Of a stretch of 64,000 bases of DNA, positions 18,398 to 26,687 are shown one piece after another. A program made the translations under genes and the position numbers. How positions within the stretch are numbered: position 1 is the first letter of the stretch; each line of letters opens with the position of its first letter. Source of the DNA: Marinobacter segnicrescens (GTDB lineage: Bacteria; Pseudomonadota; Gammaproteobacteria; Pseudomonadales; Oleiphilaceae); assembly GCF_900111555.1 (NCBI RefSeq), contig NZ_FOHZ01000004.1, positions 71,342 to 135,341 of the forward strand. Reading direction: 5' to 3'. Under the pieces are notes generated by a model that made no database searches, was not told the DNA's origin, and was given only the letters and a program-made list of their open reading frames with translations.

Positions 18398-20573
18398 GCG
18401 TTTGCAGGCGGCCGCTGAGGCCCACCCGGATCGACTGGCTCTGGTGGCTGGTGACCGAGATTTCACCTACCGGCAGCTGCTGGAGTCCGCTGAGGAGCTT
18501 GCTGCCGTACTGAGGCAGCGTGGGCTGCAACGCATTGGCCTTTGTGGCGACAACGCCCCGGCCTGGGTGGTGGCCGACCTGGCCTGCCTGTTGGCTGATG
18601 TGGTTTGCGTTCCTGTGCCTGTGTTCTTTTCTGAAGCCCAGACAGAACACCTGGTCACCACCGCCGGGCTGCAGGCGCTGCTATGGTCGGATGAAGCCCC
18701 GGGTCGGGAGCCCCTGGGCGAGGGCGCCTGGATCGATCGCCTGGGTGATAACCCGGCTCGCGCTCCGCTGCCGTCAGGGACCGCAAAAGTCACCTTTACC
18801 TCCGGTAGTACCGGCACCCCCAAGGGTGTCTGTCTCTCCCAGGCCCAGGTACTGGCAACCGTCGACGCCCTGCGCGAACGGCTGACCCCGGTGGGCCCTG
18901 CCCGGCATTTGTGCATCCTGCCCCTGGCAACCCTGCTGGAGAACATTGCCGGGGTGTATCTGCCACTGCTGATGGGCGCGGCTGTCCGGGTAGAACCCCT
19001 GGCCCTGGTCGGGCTCACAGGCAGCAGTGGCGTTGACCCCCGGGGCCTGATTGGTGCCCTGAACCGCTGGCAGCCCGAATCCCTCATCCTGGTGCCGGAA
19101 TTGGCCCGACTTCTGGTGCAGGCTGCCGATGCAGGGCTGCTGAAAACGGACCATTTCCGTTTCCTCGCCGTGGGAGGCGGGAAGGTTGCACCGGATCTGC
19201 TGAAGCGTGGCCGGGCGCTCGGGCTGCCCCTGTATGAAGGTTATGGCCTGTCGGAATGTGGCTCGGTGGTGGCCCTGAATACACCCGGTGATGACCGGAT
19301 CGGCTTCGGGGGCCGGCCCCTGAACCATTTGAATGTTCGTGTTGATGAGCGGCGCCACATCCTTGTCCGGGGCAACACGCACCTTGGCTATCTGGGAGAG
19401 TCAGGTTCTGCCGATGGGGTGTCGGCAGAAACACAAAGTGAATGGCTGGACACCGGCGATCTGGGGCAACTGACTGGCGATGGCTTCCTGCAGGTGGATG
19501 GCCGTTCGAAGAACCTGCTGATCACCAGTTTCGGGCGCAATATCAGCCCCGAATGGCTGGAGGCCGAGCTCGTTCAGGCATTGGGTGCTAGGCAGGCAGT
19601 GGTCTTTGGTGATGGTGAACCCCGTCTGTCGGCCCTCGTGCACCTCCTACCCGGCCAGCCAGCCGGGAAACTGGAACCTGTTCTTCACCAGCTCAATCAG
19701 TCTTTACCCGACTATGCCCGGCTTGGAGTGGTTTATTGCCTTGATCAACCCCTGTCAGTGGCCGCCGGTTACCTGACGGCAAACGGCCGCCCCGTGCGAA
19801 ATCGCATTCAGTCCGACCTGCCCGTGATCATGGCCGGCAGTCACCCCGTTTATCCGGAACCAAGAGAGGAAGCACCCATGGAATTCTTTGACCAACTTCA
19901 GGCGGAAGTCGCCGAGGCCCGCGCCCATGTGACCCGTGCACCTGTGATCCAGGCTGTTCAGCAGGGTCAGGTGAGCCTGGAAAGTTATACCTGGTTCCTG
20001 ACCCAGGCCTTCCACCATGTCAAACACACGGTGCCCCTGATGATGGCCTGCGGTGGGCGCCTGCCCGAGCGGCTGGAGGGCGTGCGCAAGGCGCTGGTGG
20101 AATACATCGAGGAGGAGTACGGCCACCACGAGTGGATCCTCGACGACCTGCAGGCCTGTGGCGAGGACCGTGAAGAGCGCCGCGCCAGCAAGCCGGACCT
20201 GTCCATCGAGCTGATGGTGGCGTACCTCTACCATCAGATAGACCGGGGGAACCCGGCCGCGTTCTTCGGTATGGTGCAGGTGCTTGAAGGCACGTCCATC
20301 GAACTGGCAACGCCCCTGGCCCGGCAGATACAGGCCCACCTGGGCCTGCCCGACAAGGCGTTCAGTTACCTCTATTCCCACGGGGAGCTGGACCAGGACC
20401 ATTTCAAATTCTTCCAGGACCTGATGAACGGCATCACCGATCCGGGTGACCAGCAGGCCATTATCGACTCGGCCCGGGTGGTCTATCGCTTGTATGGCGA
20501 TATGCTTCACCGAATTCCCTTACCTGCCTCGACTGAGCAAACATCCCGGGAGTCTGACCATGCAGCTGCGTGA
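18381..20573 (+). CDS. Acyl-AMP ligase fused to a haem-oxygenase-like diiron domain
   Basis: A 730-residue two-domain protein. Residues 1 to about 490 form an ANL adenylating enzyme (P-loop FTSGSTGTPKGVC at about 139, YEGYGLSECG, LDTGDLGQLTGDGF). Residues 500-730 form a TenA/haem-oxygenase-like all-helical domain with candidate iron ligands in EEEYGHHEW, VLEGTSIE and HGELDQDHFKFF. The expected C-terminal catalytic Lys of the ANL domain appears as Arg (LTANGRPVRNRI). The start at 18381 follows GGAGGGTCGTT. Activation of a fatty acid and its oxidation on one chain is inferred. Confidence 0.85.
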   Translation: MATLPERLQAAAEAHPDRLALVAGDRDFTYRQLLESAEELAAVLRQRGLQRIGLCGDNAPAWVVADLACLLADVVCVPVPVFFSEAQTEHLVTTAGLQALLWSDEAPGREPLGEGAWIDRLGDNPARAPLPSGTAKVTFTSGSTGTPKGVCLSQAQVLATVDALRERLTPVGPARHLCILPLATLLENIAGVYLPLLMGAAVRVEPLALVGLTGSSGVDPRGLIGALNRWQPESLILVPELARLLVQAADAGLLKTDHFRFLAVGGGKVAPDLLKRGRALGLPLYEGYGLSECGSVVALNTPGDDRIGFGGRPLNHLNVRVDERRHILVRGNTHLGYLGESGSADGVSAETQSEWLDTGDLGQLTGDGFLQVDGRSKNLLITSFGRNISPEWLEAELVQALGARQAVVFGDGEPRLSALVHLLPGQPAGKLEPVLHQLNQSLPDYARLGVVYCLDQPLSVAAGYLTANGRPVRNRIQSDLPVIMAGSHPVYPEPREEAPMEFFDQLQAEVAEARAHVTRAPVIQAVQQGQVSLESYTWFLTQAFHHVKHTVPLMMACGGRLPERLEGVRKALVEYIEEEYGHHEWILDDLQACGEDREERRASKPDLSIELMVAYLYHQIDRGNPAAFFGMVQVLEGTSIELATPLARQIQAHLGLPDKAFSYLYSHGELDQDHFKFFQDLMNGITDPGDQQAIIDSARVVYRLYGDMLHRIPLPASTEQTSRESDHAAA
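19864..19880 (+). promoter_or_regulatory. Internal ribosome site and start within the fusion gene
   Basis: GAGAGGAAG followed five bases later by an in-frame ATG (19878) lies exactly at the domain boundary of the ligase-diiron fusion. No stop codon precedes it. It could allow separate synthesis of the 231-residue diiron domain, or be a relic of two once-separate genes. Confidence 0.6.
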
Positions 20574-21342
20574 CCGCCGCTTCCTGCTGCTGGGAGGAAC
20601 AGGAGGTATCGGGCAGGCACTGATTCCTCTGCTGCTGTCCGAAGGCGCACGTCTGCTGGTGGCGACCCGTCGTCCGGACAGCATCACCCTTCCGGAGGGC
20701 GTAACAGCGGTAAAGCTGGACCTTGCCGCCGAAAACCTTGACCAGCAATTACAGGCAGTGACCGACGAATGGCCGGACTTGTACGGCGTTATCCACTGTG
20801 CCGGGCAGAATCGGTTCGCGTCTGTCGAGCAGTCGACAATAGCGGACATCGATGACCAGTTGGTGGTCAACCTTCGCAGTGCCATGATCGTTGCCCATCA
20901 CTTTGTCCCCATGTTCAAGGCCCTGGACGGCGGTGCCCTGGTGTTCGTCGGTTCCACCTTCGGCAGCATCGGCTATCCCGGCTACTCCGCCTATTGCGCC
21001 ACCAAGTTCGGCCTGCGCGGCTTTACCGAAGCCCTGCGGCGGGAACTGGCAGACAGCCCATTGCAGGTTCTGTATTTCGCTCCCCGGGCCACGGCGACGG
21101 CGATGAATCCGGAATCCGTGACCCAGCTCAACCAGACCTTGGGCAACGCCATGGACCCGCCGGAACAGGTTGCCGCCCAGCTGATCTCGGCCATGAAACG
21201 GGACCGGCGCCGGTGCTTCCTGGGCTGGCCGGAGAAGCTGTTTGTGGCGATTAATGGCGTCCTGCCACGGCTGGTGGACAGGGCCATGCTGAAACAACTG
21301 CCGGTCATTCGGCGCTTTCTGGATTCAGGAGTTCAGTTATGA
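20560..21342 (+). CDS. Short-chain dehydrogenase/reductase
   Basis: A 260-residue NAD(P)-dependent oxidoreductase with a Rossmann fold: LLLGGTGGIGQAL (cofactor loop), HCAGQN, catalytic Ser in VFVGSTFGSIG and the YSAYCATK (YxxxK) active site. It overlaps the preceding fusion gene by 14 bases and the next gene by four, so it belongs to the same transcript. In this context it would reduce or oxidise an acyl-derived carbonyl intermediate; that role is inferred. The start at 20560 gives a normal SDR N-terminus. Confidence 0.9.
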   Translation: MQLRDRRFLLLGGTGGIGQALIPLLLSEGARLLVATRRPDSITLPEGVTAVKLDLAAENLDQQLQAVTDEWPDLYGVIHCAGQNRFASVEQSTIADIDDQLVVNLRSAMIVAHHFVPMFKALDGGALVFVGSTFGSIGYPGYSAYCATKFGLRGFTEALRRELADSPLQVLYFAPRATATAMNPESVTQLNQTLGNAMDPPEQVAAQLISAMKRDRRRCFLGWPEKLFVAINGVLPRLVDRAMLKQLPVIRRFLDSGVQL

Positions 21343-21971
21343 AGTGGATGATACTGTTGGTGGCTTCGCTACTGGTTCAGCCAGTATGGGCCGATAACCT
21401 GGAAACCGACCTGGCTGCGATTCAGCAGCGTTGGGCTGAAATACAGTACCAGGTGGCAGAGGATGACAAGGAAAGGGCCTTCGAGGCCCTGGCGGGTCAG
21501 GCGGAAACGCTCACAGCCCGTTATCCCGATCGTGCCGAGGCGCTGATCTGGCGCGCGATCGTGCTCAGCACCTGGGCTGGAGAGAAAGGCGGCCTGGGGG
21601 CCCTGGGCCTGGTTAAGGATGCCCGCCGGCACCTTGAAAAAGCGATTGAAATCGACGACCGGGCGCTGGACGGCTCAGCCTATACCTCCCTTGGAAGCCT
21701 CTACTATCAGGTGCCAGGCTGGCCCATCGGTTTTGGCGATGACGACAAGGCTCGACGGCTGCTGCAAAAGGCATTGTCCATCAACCCCGACGGCATCGAC
21801 CCCAATTTCTTCTTTGCCGACTACCTGCTTGAACAAGGGGAAGAAGACCGGGCCAGGCAGTACCTTGAACGTGCCTTGTCGGCGCCGGACCGCCCAGGAC
21901 GTGCGCTGGCGGATGAAGGTCGGCGACAGGAGGTCAGGGACCGCCTGGCAAAGCTGGTGTCAGCTCGTTGA
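21339..21971 (+). CDS. Periplasmic TPR protein (TRAP T-component-like)
   Basis: A 210-residue protein with a signal peptide (cleavage near PVWA, residue about 19) and tetratricopeptide-like helices (ARRHLEKAIEIDDRALDG, ARRLLQKALSINPDG, ARQYLERALSAPD). The GWPIGFGDDDKA segment resembles TRAP transporter T-component/TatT proteins that bind ligands in a TPR pore. It ends the hemolysin-ligase-SDR cluster with an ATGA overlap. A role in exporting or binding the cluster product in the periplasm is possible but not shown. Confidence 0.78.
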   Translation: MKWMILLVASLLVQPVWADNLETDLAAIQQRWAEIQYQVAEDDKERAFEALAGQAETLTARYPDRAEALIWRAIVLSTWAGEKGGLGALGLVKDARRHLEKAIEIDDRALDGSAYTSLGSLYYQVPGWPIGFGDDDKARRLLQKALSINPDGIDPNFFFADYLLEQGEEDRARQYLERALSAPDRPGRALADEGRRQEVRDRLAKLVSAR

Positions 21972-22025
21972 ACCCTCGATGGTTGCGCCCCTGAGCGGGG
22001 CGCCACCATTAACGAACAGGACCGG

Positions 22026-22406
22026 TTAGTCGAAATCGGGCAGCTGCGGCTTGACCAGAGGCATGTCTGCTGCCTCCCAGGCCTCTATACCACCGGCAAT
22101 GGACTGAACATGGAGGTAGCCCATTTCCTTCATGACCTTTGCAGAAAGCGCGGAGCGGCCGCTGTTCTTGCAGTAGATCACCAGGTTCAGGCTCCGGTCT
22201 TCCAGTGCCGGGTCGTTACTCAGCTTGAACTCCAACAGCCCCCGCGGGACATTGATGGCGCCCGGCAGGTGGCCGGCATGGTATTCCTCCGGTTCCCGAA
22301 CGTCGATCAAGAGGTCCGCCTCGCGGATCGCATCTTCAGAGCGGTCCAGGGGAAGTTCCGTAATTTCGGCTCTCGCGGCCTCAACCAGGTCGTGGGCAGT
22401 TTTCAT
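22026..22406 (-). CDS. Rhodanese-like sulfurtransferase
   Basis: A 126-residue single-domain rhodanese with LLIDVREPEEYHAGHLPGA and the active-site loop YCKNSGRSA, whose Cys would carry the persulfide. It has no clear signal peptide. It lies downstream of a peroxiredoxin gene on the same strand, separated by a strong inverted repeat. A role in sulfur transfer fits the tetrathionate-type locus about 2 kb away, but the link is only positional. The ATG at 22406 is chosen because it gives a normal family N-terminus. Confidence 0.88.
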   Translation of the reverse strand: MKTAHDLVEAARAEITELPLDRSEDAIREADLLIDVREPEEYHAGHLPGAINVPRGLLEFKLSNDPALEDRSLNLVIYCKNSGRSALSAKVMKEMGYLHVQSIAGGIEAWEAADMPLVKPQLPDFD

Positions 22407-22442
22407 GGCAGTCAGGTCCTTTTTTTCAATCGTTGAGATGCC

Positions 22443-22478
22443 AAACAACCGCTATCGCCGGGGCGATAGCGGTTGTTT
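22443..22478. terminator. Terminator between peroxiredoxin and rhodanese genes
   Basis: A perfect 17-bp inverted repeat (AAACAACCGCTATCGCC and its complement) separated by two bases, with T-rich ends on both strands. It should end the peroxiredoxin transcript and isolate the rhodanese gene. Confidence 0.85.
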
Positions 22479-22505
22479 GTTCAGGCGAGAAGCCCTGTCA
22501 CTACT

Positions 22506-23159
22506 TTAGAGTGATTTTGTGCAGAAGTAGAAGTCCTTGCACTCATAGTCACCGGATTCAACCCGGTCATTGGCGCCTGCCGCCGTCTTGGCCGGGGGTA
22601 CGATGACCTTGTCACCCTTCTTCCAGCCTTCCGGTGTGGCCACGCCGTGTTCGTCACTGGTCTGCAGTGCTTCCAACAGGCGCAGGAACTCGGGGATGGA
22701 GCGGCCGTTACTCATCGGGTAGTAAACCATCGCCCGCAGGATGCCATTCGGGTCAATAATAAAGGTGGCACGCACGGCAGAGGTGTCACCGGCACCCGGG
22801 TGGATCATGCCATAAGCCTTGGCTACGTCCATCTTCAGGTCTTCAATGATGGGGAAGGGAATCTCCACACCCCAGTTTTCCTTGATGTTACGCATCCACG
22901 CGATGTGGGAGTGAATGCTGTCAATGGACAGGCCCAGCAATTCGCAGTTCATCTTGGCGAACTCCGGTGCAGCCTGGGCAAAGGCCATGAATTCTGTGGT
23001 GCAGACCGGGGTGAAATCTGCCGGATGGGAGAACAGTACCAGCCACTTGCCTTTGTAATCGCTCAGCGACTTTTCGCCGTCAGTGGTCAGCGCCTTGAAG
23101 TCCGGTGCAGGCTCATTGATGCGGGGCAGGCCGGCTACGGGAGTTGCTTGAGTTTCCAT
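22506..23159 (-). CDS. Peroxiredoxin (Prx6 type)
   Basis: A 217-residue thiol peroxidase that reduces H2O2 and organic peroxides in the cytoplasm. The peroxidatic Cys lies in HPADFTPVCTTEF (about residue 51), followed by LSIDSIHSHIAW and the Prx6-type C-terminal domain. Extra cysteines in the tail (YECKDFYFC) may act as resolving residues. The start METQ at 23159 follows AAAGGTGA. A palindrome at 23227-23246 lies in its promoter region. Confidence 0.94.
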   Translation of the reverse strand: METQATPVAGLPRINEPAPDFKALTTDGEKSLSDYKGKWLVLFSHPADFTPVCTTEFMAFAQAAPEFAKMNCELLGLSIDSIHSHIAWMRNIKENWGVEIPFPIIEDLKMDVAKAYGMIHPGAGDTSAVRATFIIDPNGILRAMVYYPMSNGRSIPEFLRLLEALQTSDEHGVATPEGWKKGDKVIVPPAKTAAGANDRVESGDYECKDFYFCTKSL

Positions 23160-23226
23160 AATAATCACCTTTTGTGTTGGGTTGCCTTACGACAGTTTCA
23201 GATTAGCGTGAACGGGATATTCGCAA

Positions 23227-23246
23227 AAGATATATCGTTATATCTT
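23227..23246. promoter_or_regulatory. Palindrome in the peroxiredoxin/ZIP divergent region
   Basis: AAGATATA-TCGT-TATATCTT is a perfect 8-bp inverted repeat in a very AT-rich stretch 67 bases upstream of the peroxiredoxin start. It looks like an operator for an unidentified dimeric regulator. The rest of the 298-base gap holds no gene that I can support. Confidence 0.55.
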
Positions 23247-23457
23247 GATGATATATTCTGTTAATCGCAGCGACACTACGTCGCACCTGGCGGATAACCG
23301 TTAACAATGGCGTCAGGGAGAGTTGTCTCTATACTGAAGGGATAAACGATAGGTTTATAAGTATCAACGGCACTGCAAAAGGTCAGGTCATGGAGTCTCC
23401 GGGAAGCCACCGAGCCTTCGCTCCCTGTACGCCCGGTAACGGTGATCCGAGGATGGA

Positions 23458-24192
23458 ATGGACACTGCGTTCTCGCTGACGCTGATAACAACCGGGCTGG
23501 CTGCGCTGGTCACCTCTGCCGGAATATTCACAATCCGGCGCTTCGAGGCGTGGGGGCAACGCAATACGTCCTACTTCATCTGCTTCGCGGCCGGGGTACT
23601 GATCAGTGCGTCCTTTCTGCACATGATCCCGAAGTCCTTTTCCATGCAGTCGCAGGCGCCGGTGTGGTTGCTGGCCGGGTTCATGGGACTGCACCTGTTC
23701 AACCGGTTCGTAACGGCTTTCGTTTGTGAAAAGGATCCGTCCGCCAGGGACTATGTCATTGGCCTTATCCCCATGCTGGGGATCGGCTTTCATTCGTTTA
23801 TCGACGGATTTATCTACTCCATTTCGTTTTCGGTAAGCATCTTCACTGGTTACCTGGCGACCGTCGGCATGGTGCTCCATGAATTTCCGGAGGGCATTAT
23901 CACCTACCTGCTGCTGGTACGGGGAGGGTTCCGGCCGGGTACTGCCATGACTCTGGCGTTCCTGGCCGCTGCGGCAACAACGCCATTGGGGATGCTGGTG
24001 TCCTGGCCGATGGTGAGCAGTATCAGTGAGCAGACGTTGGGGGCCTTGCTGGCCCTGTCGGCAGGTGCGCTGGTTTACGTGGGCGCCACGCACCTGCTGC
24101 CACGGGCAGAGCAGGAGCATCGAAAATTCAGTTTGGTGGCGCTTGCAGGTGGCGTGCTTGTGGCGGTTGTAATTGTTCTTTCAAAGGCCTGA
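23458..24192 (+). CDS. ZIP-family divalent metal transporter
   Basis: A 244-residue inner-membrane protein with about eight hydrophobic segments. The ZIP metal-binding motifs are present in the fourth and fifth helices: GIGFHSFIDGF (HxxxD) and VLHEFPEGI (HExPE). These coordinate Zn2+ or Fe2+ in the transport path. The start at 23458 follows GAGGATGG. It precedes a membrane protein of the tetrathionate-reductase-like locus by 30 bases and may be co-transcribed with it. Confidence 0.9.
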   Translation: MDTAFSLTLITTGLAALVTSAGIFTIRRFEAWGQRNTSYFICFAAGVLISASFLHMIPKSFSMQSQAPVWLLAGFMGLHLFNRFVTAFVCEKDPSARDYVIGLIPMLGIGFHSFIDGFIYSISFSVSIFTGYLATVGMVLHEFPEGIITYLLLVRGGFRPGTAMTLAFLAAAATTPLGMLVSWPMVSSISEQTLGALLALSAGALVYVGATHLLPRAEQEHRKFSLVALAGGVLVAVVIVLSKA

Positions 24193-24222
24193 CAGGGTGG
24201 GTCATAGAGAGGGGGAAGTAAC

Positions 24223-25419
24223 ATGTTCTATCGATTATCCAGGGTTGACGACTCCGGGTGGGTGCCCACCTATTTCCTCGCGGCCCTAGGGGCGGGGGGG
24301 CTGTCGGTTTCTTTCTTTATGTGGCTGATGTTCTGGCTGCCACATCCCGGCGCCCCGGTGCCGCTGTTTGAGGATGCCGTTGCCGCATTGGCAGAGGGCG
24401 GCCTGTTGATCAAGCTTGCAGTGCTGGGGGCCTGGGCAGGTGTTGCACTATTTTCTGCCCTTCACATCCACCTCCTGGTCTGGAACCTGCGACGGTACGC
24501 CCGGTTTCGCAGCACGCCGGCCTACCATGAGTTGCGCAACAGTAACTCGGAAACCCAGTTGCTGGCAGGGCCTCTGACGGTCGCTATGAGCATCAACGTC
24601 GGCTTCATCCTCGGCCTTACCTTTGTGCCGGGACTCTGGTCGGTGGTTGAGTGGCTGTTCCCGCTGGCCCTGCTTGCCTTTGTGCTGGTGGGTTACTGGG
24701 CGCTGGCGCTGCTGCGGGATTTCTGGGGCCGGGTGCTGGTGGGTGGTGGCTTCGACTGCGTGCGTAACAACAACCTGGGGCAGCTGATGCCCGCCTTCGC
24801 CAGCGCCATGATCGCCGTGGGGCTGGCAGCGCCCGCAGCGATGAGCCAGAACACGGTGACGGTCGCCTTCAGCCTGGTGCTTTCAAGCTTCTTTATGGTG
24901 CTGGCGTTTATTATTGGCGGGATACAGGTGGTGCTTGGATTCCGTGCCATGCTGGAACAGGGGGCTGATCCATCCACCGCTCCGAGTTTGTGGATTGTCG
25001 TACCCATTCTGACCACCCTGAGCATCACGCTTTTACGGCAGACTCACGGGCTGCACGGCCATTTCGAGTCAGGGGCCGGTGGGGTAGAGGCCCTGACCAT
25101 GCTGATGTTCTTCCTGTGTGCACAGCTGGTGTTTGGCTTGCTCGGCTGGGTGGTGCTATCCCGGTACGGTTATTTCTCCCGGTTTGTGACCGGTACAGAA
25201 AAATCCGCCGGTGCCTATGCACTGGTCTGCCCGGGGGTGGCACTCACGGTCATGGTGCACTTCTTTATCAATGCCGGGCTGGTTGGGTTCGGTGCCCTTG
25301 AGCGGTTCAGTGCAGGCTACTGGGCTTTGACGGTCATCGCCTTGGTGCTGCAAGGGGTTACGATCTGGCTGGTTATCCGGCTCAACCGGCTGCATTTTGG
25401 TGGTGCTGACCATGCCTGA
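24223..25419 (+). CDS. Ten-helix membrane protein, TsoY-like
   Basis: A 398-residue integral membrane protein with about ten helices, remotely like TDT/SLAC1-type channels. From memory it resembles the TsoY family that accompanies octaheme tetrathionate reductase genes; I cannot confirm this by search. The start at 24223 follows GGGGAAGTAAC. The octaheme cytochrome gene begins 148 bases later behind its own FNR-type box. It may move a sulfur oxyanion or help the respiratory complex; the function is not known. Confidence 0.6.
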   Translation: MFYRLSRVDDSGWVPTYFLAALGAGGLSVSFFMWLMFWLPHPGAPVPLFEDAVAALAEGGLLIKLAVLGAWAGVALFSALHIHLLVWNLRRYARFRSTPAYHELRNSNSETQLLAGPLTVAMSINVGFILGLTFVPGLWSVVEWLFPLALLAFVLVGYWALALLRDFWGRVLVGGGFDCVRNNNLGQLMPAFASAMIAVGLAAPAAMSQNTVTVAFSLVLSSFFMVLAFIIGGIQVVLGFRAMLEQGADPSTAPSLWIVVPILTTLSITLLRQTHGLHGHFESGAGGVEALTMLMFFLCAQLVFGLLGWVVLSRYGYFSRFVTGTEKSAGAYALVCPGVALTVMVHFFINAGLVGFGALERFSAGYWALTVIALVLQGVTIWLVIRLNRLHFGGADHA

Positions 25420-25449
25420 CCAGAAGTACGACTATGATTAGGGGACAGG

Positions 25450-25463
25450 TTGATCCGCATCAA
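25450..25463. promoter_or_regulatory. FNR/Anr box upstream of the octaheme cytochrome gene
   Basis: TTGAT-CCGC-ATCAA is a perfect FNR-type dyad centred about 111 bases before the cytochrome start codon. It suggests activation under low oxygen, as expected for anaerobic respiration with a sulfur compound. Confidence 0.85.
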
Positions 25464-26687
25464 CGTCGGAACGACGTGGCGTGGAAAAATGACATACTGG
25501 CAGCTAGGGTGAATAGCGGGCGTAAGTTCCGGGTACCGGGGGCTTCAGTCGTCCGAAGGAGGCAGTGATGGAATCGCTTGATCCCAGGGTGGGCAAGGGC
25601 TGGCTTATGATAGTGCTGGCGTGGTTGGTGCTGACGGCGAGTTCCGTCGCGCTGGGTGCAGAACGGTCGCCACCGACCGCCGACCACAGCAAGTTTGAGG
25701 CCCTGCAGGGCCCGTTCAGCAGCGCTCAGGAAGTCACGGAAGCGTGCCTGGGCTGCCACAACGAAGCCGCGAACCAGATCCGCGAAACCACCCACTGGAA
25801 CTGGACCTACGACCACCCGGAAACTGGCCAGCAGCTGGGCAAGCGGAACGTGATCAACAGCTTCTGCGGAATGGTGGTGACCAATGAACCCCGCTGCACC
25901 TCCTGCCACGTGGGTTACGGCTGGACGGATATGAACCAGCCCCCACCGTCGGAAGATTCTGCCGTTGACTGCCTGGTCTGCCACGACACCACGGGCGACT
26001 ACTGGAAGTTTCCCACCCTCGCCGGTCTGCCCACCGACAAGCCCCGCGAGTGGCCCGGCGGCAGTGGAAAAATGGTCAATCCCCCCGACCTGCCCCGCAT
26101 TGCCCAGAATGTCGGTGCCAGTGACCGCCAGAACTGTGGCAGTTGTCACTTCTATGGTGGTGGCGGAGATGGCGTGAAACACGGTGACCTTGATTCGTCC
26201 CTCGTGAATCCGCCTCGATCCCTGGATGTGCATATGTCCCCTGACGGGCTTGACTTCACCTGCGCCGATTGCCACTCAACCTGGGGCCATAATGTTTCCG
26301 GCAGCCGTTACCAGGCCACCGCGAAGGACACACTGGGTATTGATGTGCCCGGCCATACCGACCTGAGCCGGGCAAGTTGCGAGTCCTGCCACGGCTTTGA
26401 GCCCCATGACAAACCCAAGCTTAACGACCACGTGGACAAGCTGGCCTGCCAGACCTGCCACGTGCCCGAGTTCGCCCGGGGCGGGGTGCCCACCAAGATG
26501 TGGTGGGACTGGTCAACCGCCGGCAGGCTGGACGAAGATGGCAATCCCATTACCGAGTATGACGAAAGCGGCCACGTAAGCTATCTCAGCACCAAGGGAG
26601 ACTTCCATCATGAGGAAAATGAGGTGGACCCAATCAGTTGGACAACCTGATGGTGTCCCTAAGCTATGATCCGGTTGTTTCCCTGGC

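Noticed and set aside
23348..23366. OxyR-like sequence near GATAGGTTTATAAGTATC
   Set aside because: Only parts of the ATAG/CTAT tetrad pattern are present and the spacing is wrong, so I do not call an OxyR site.
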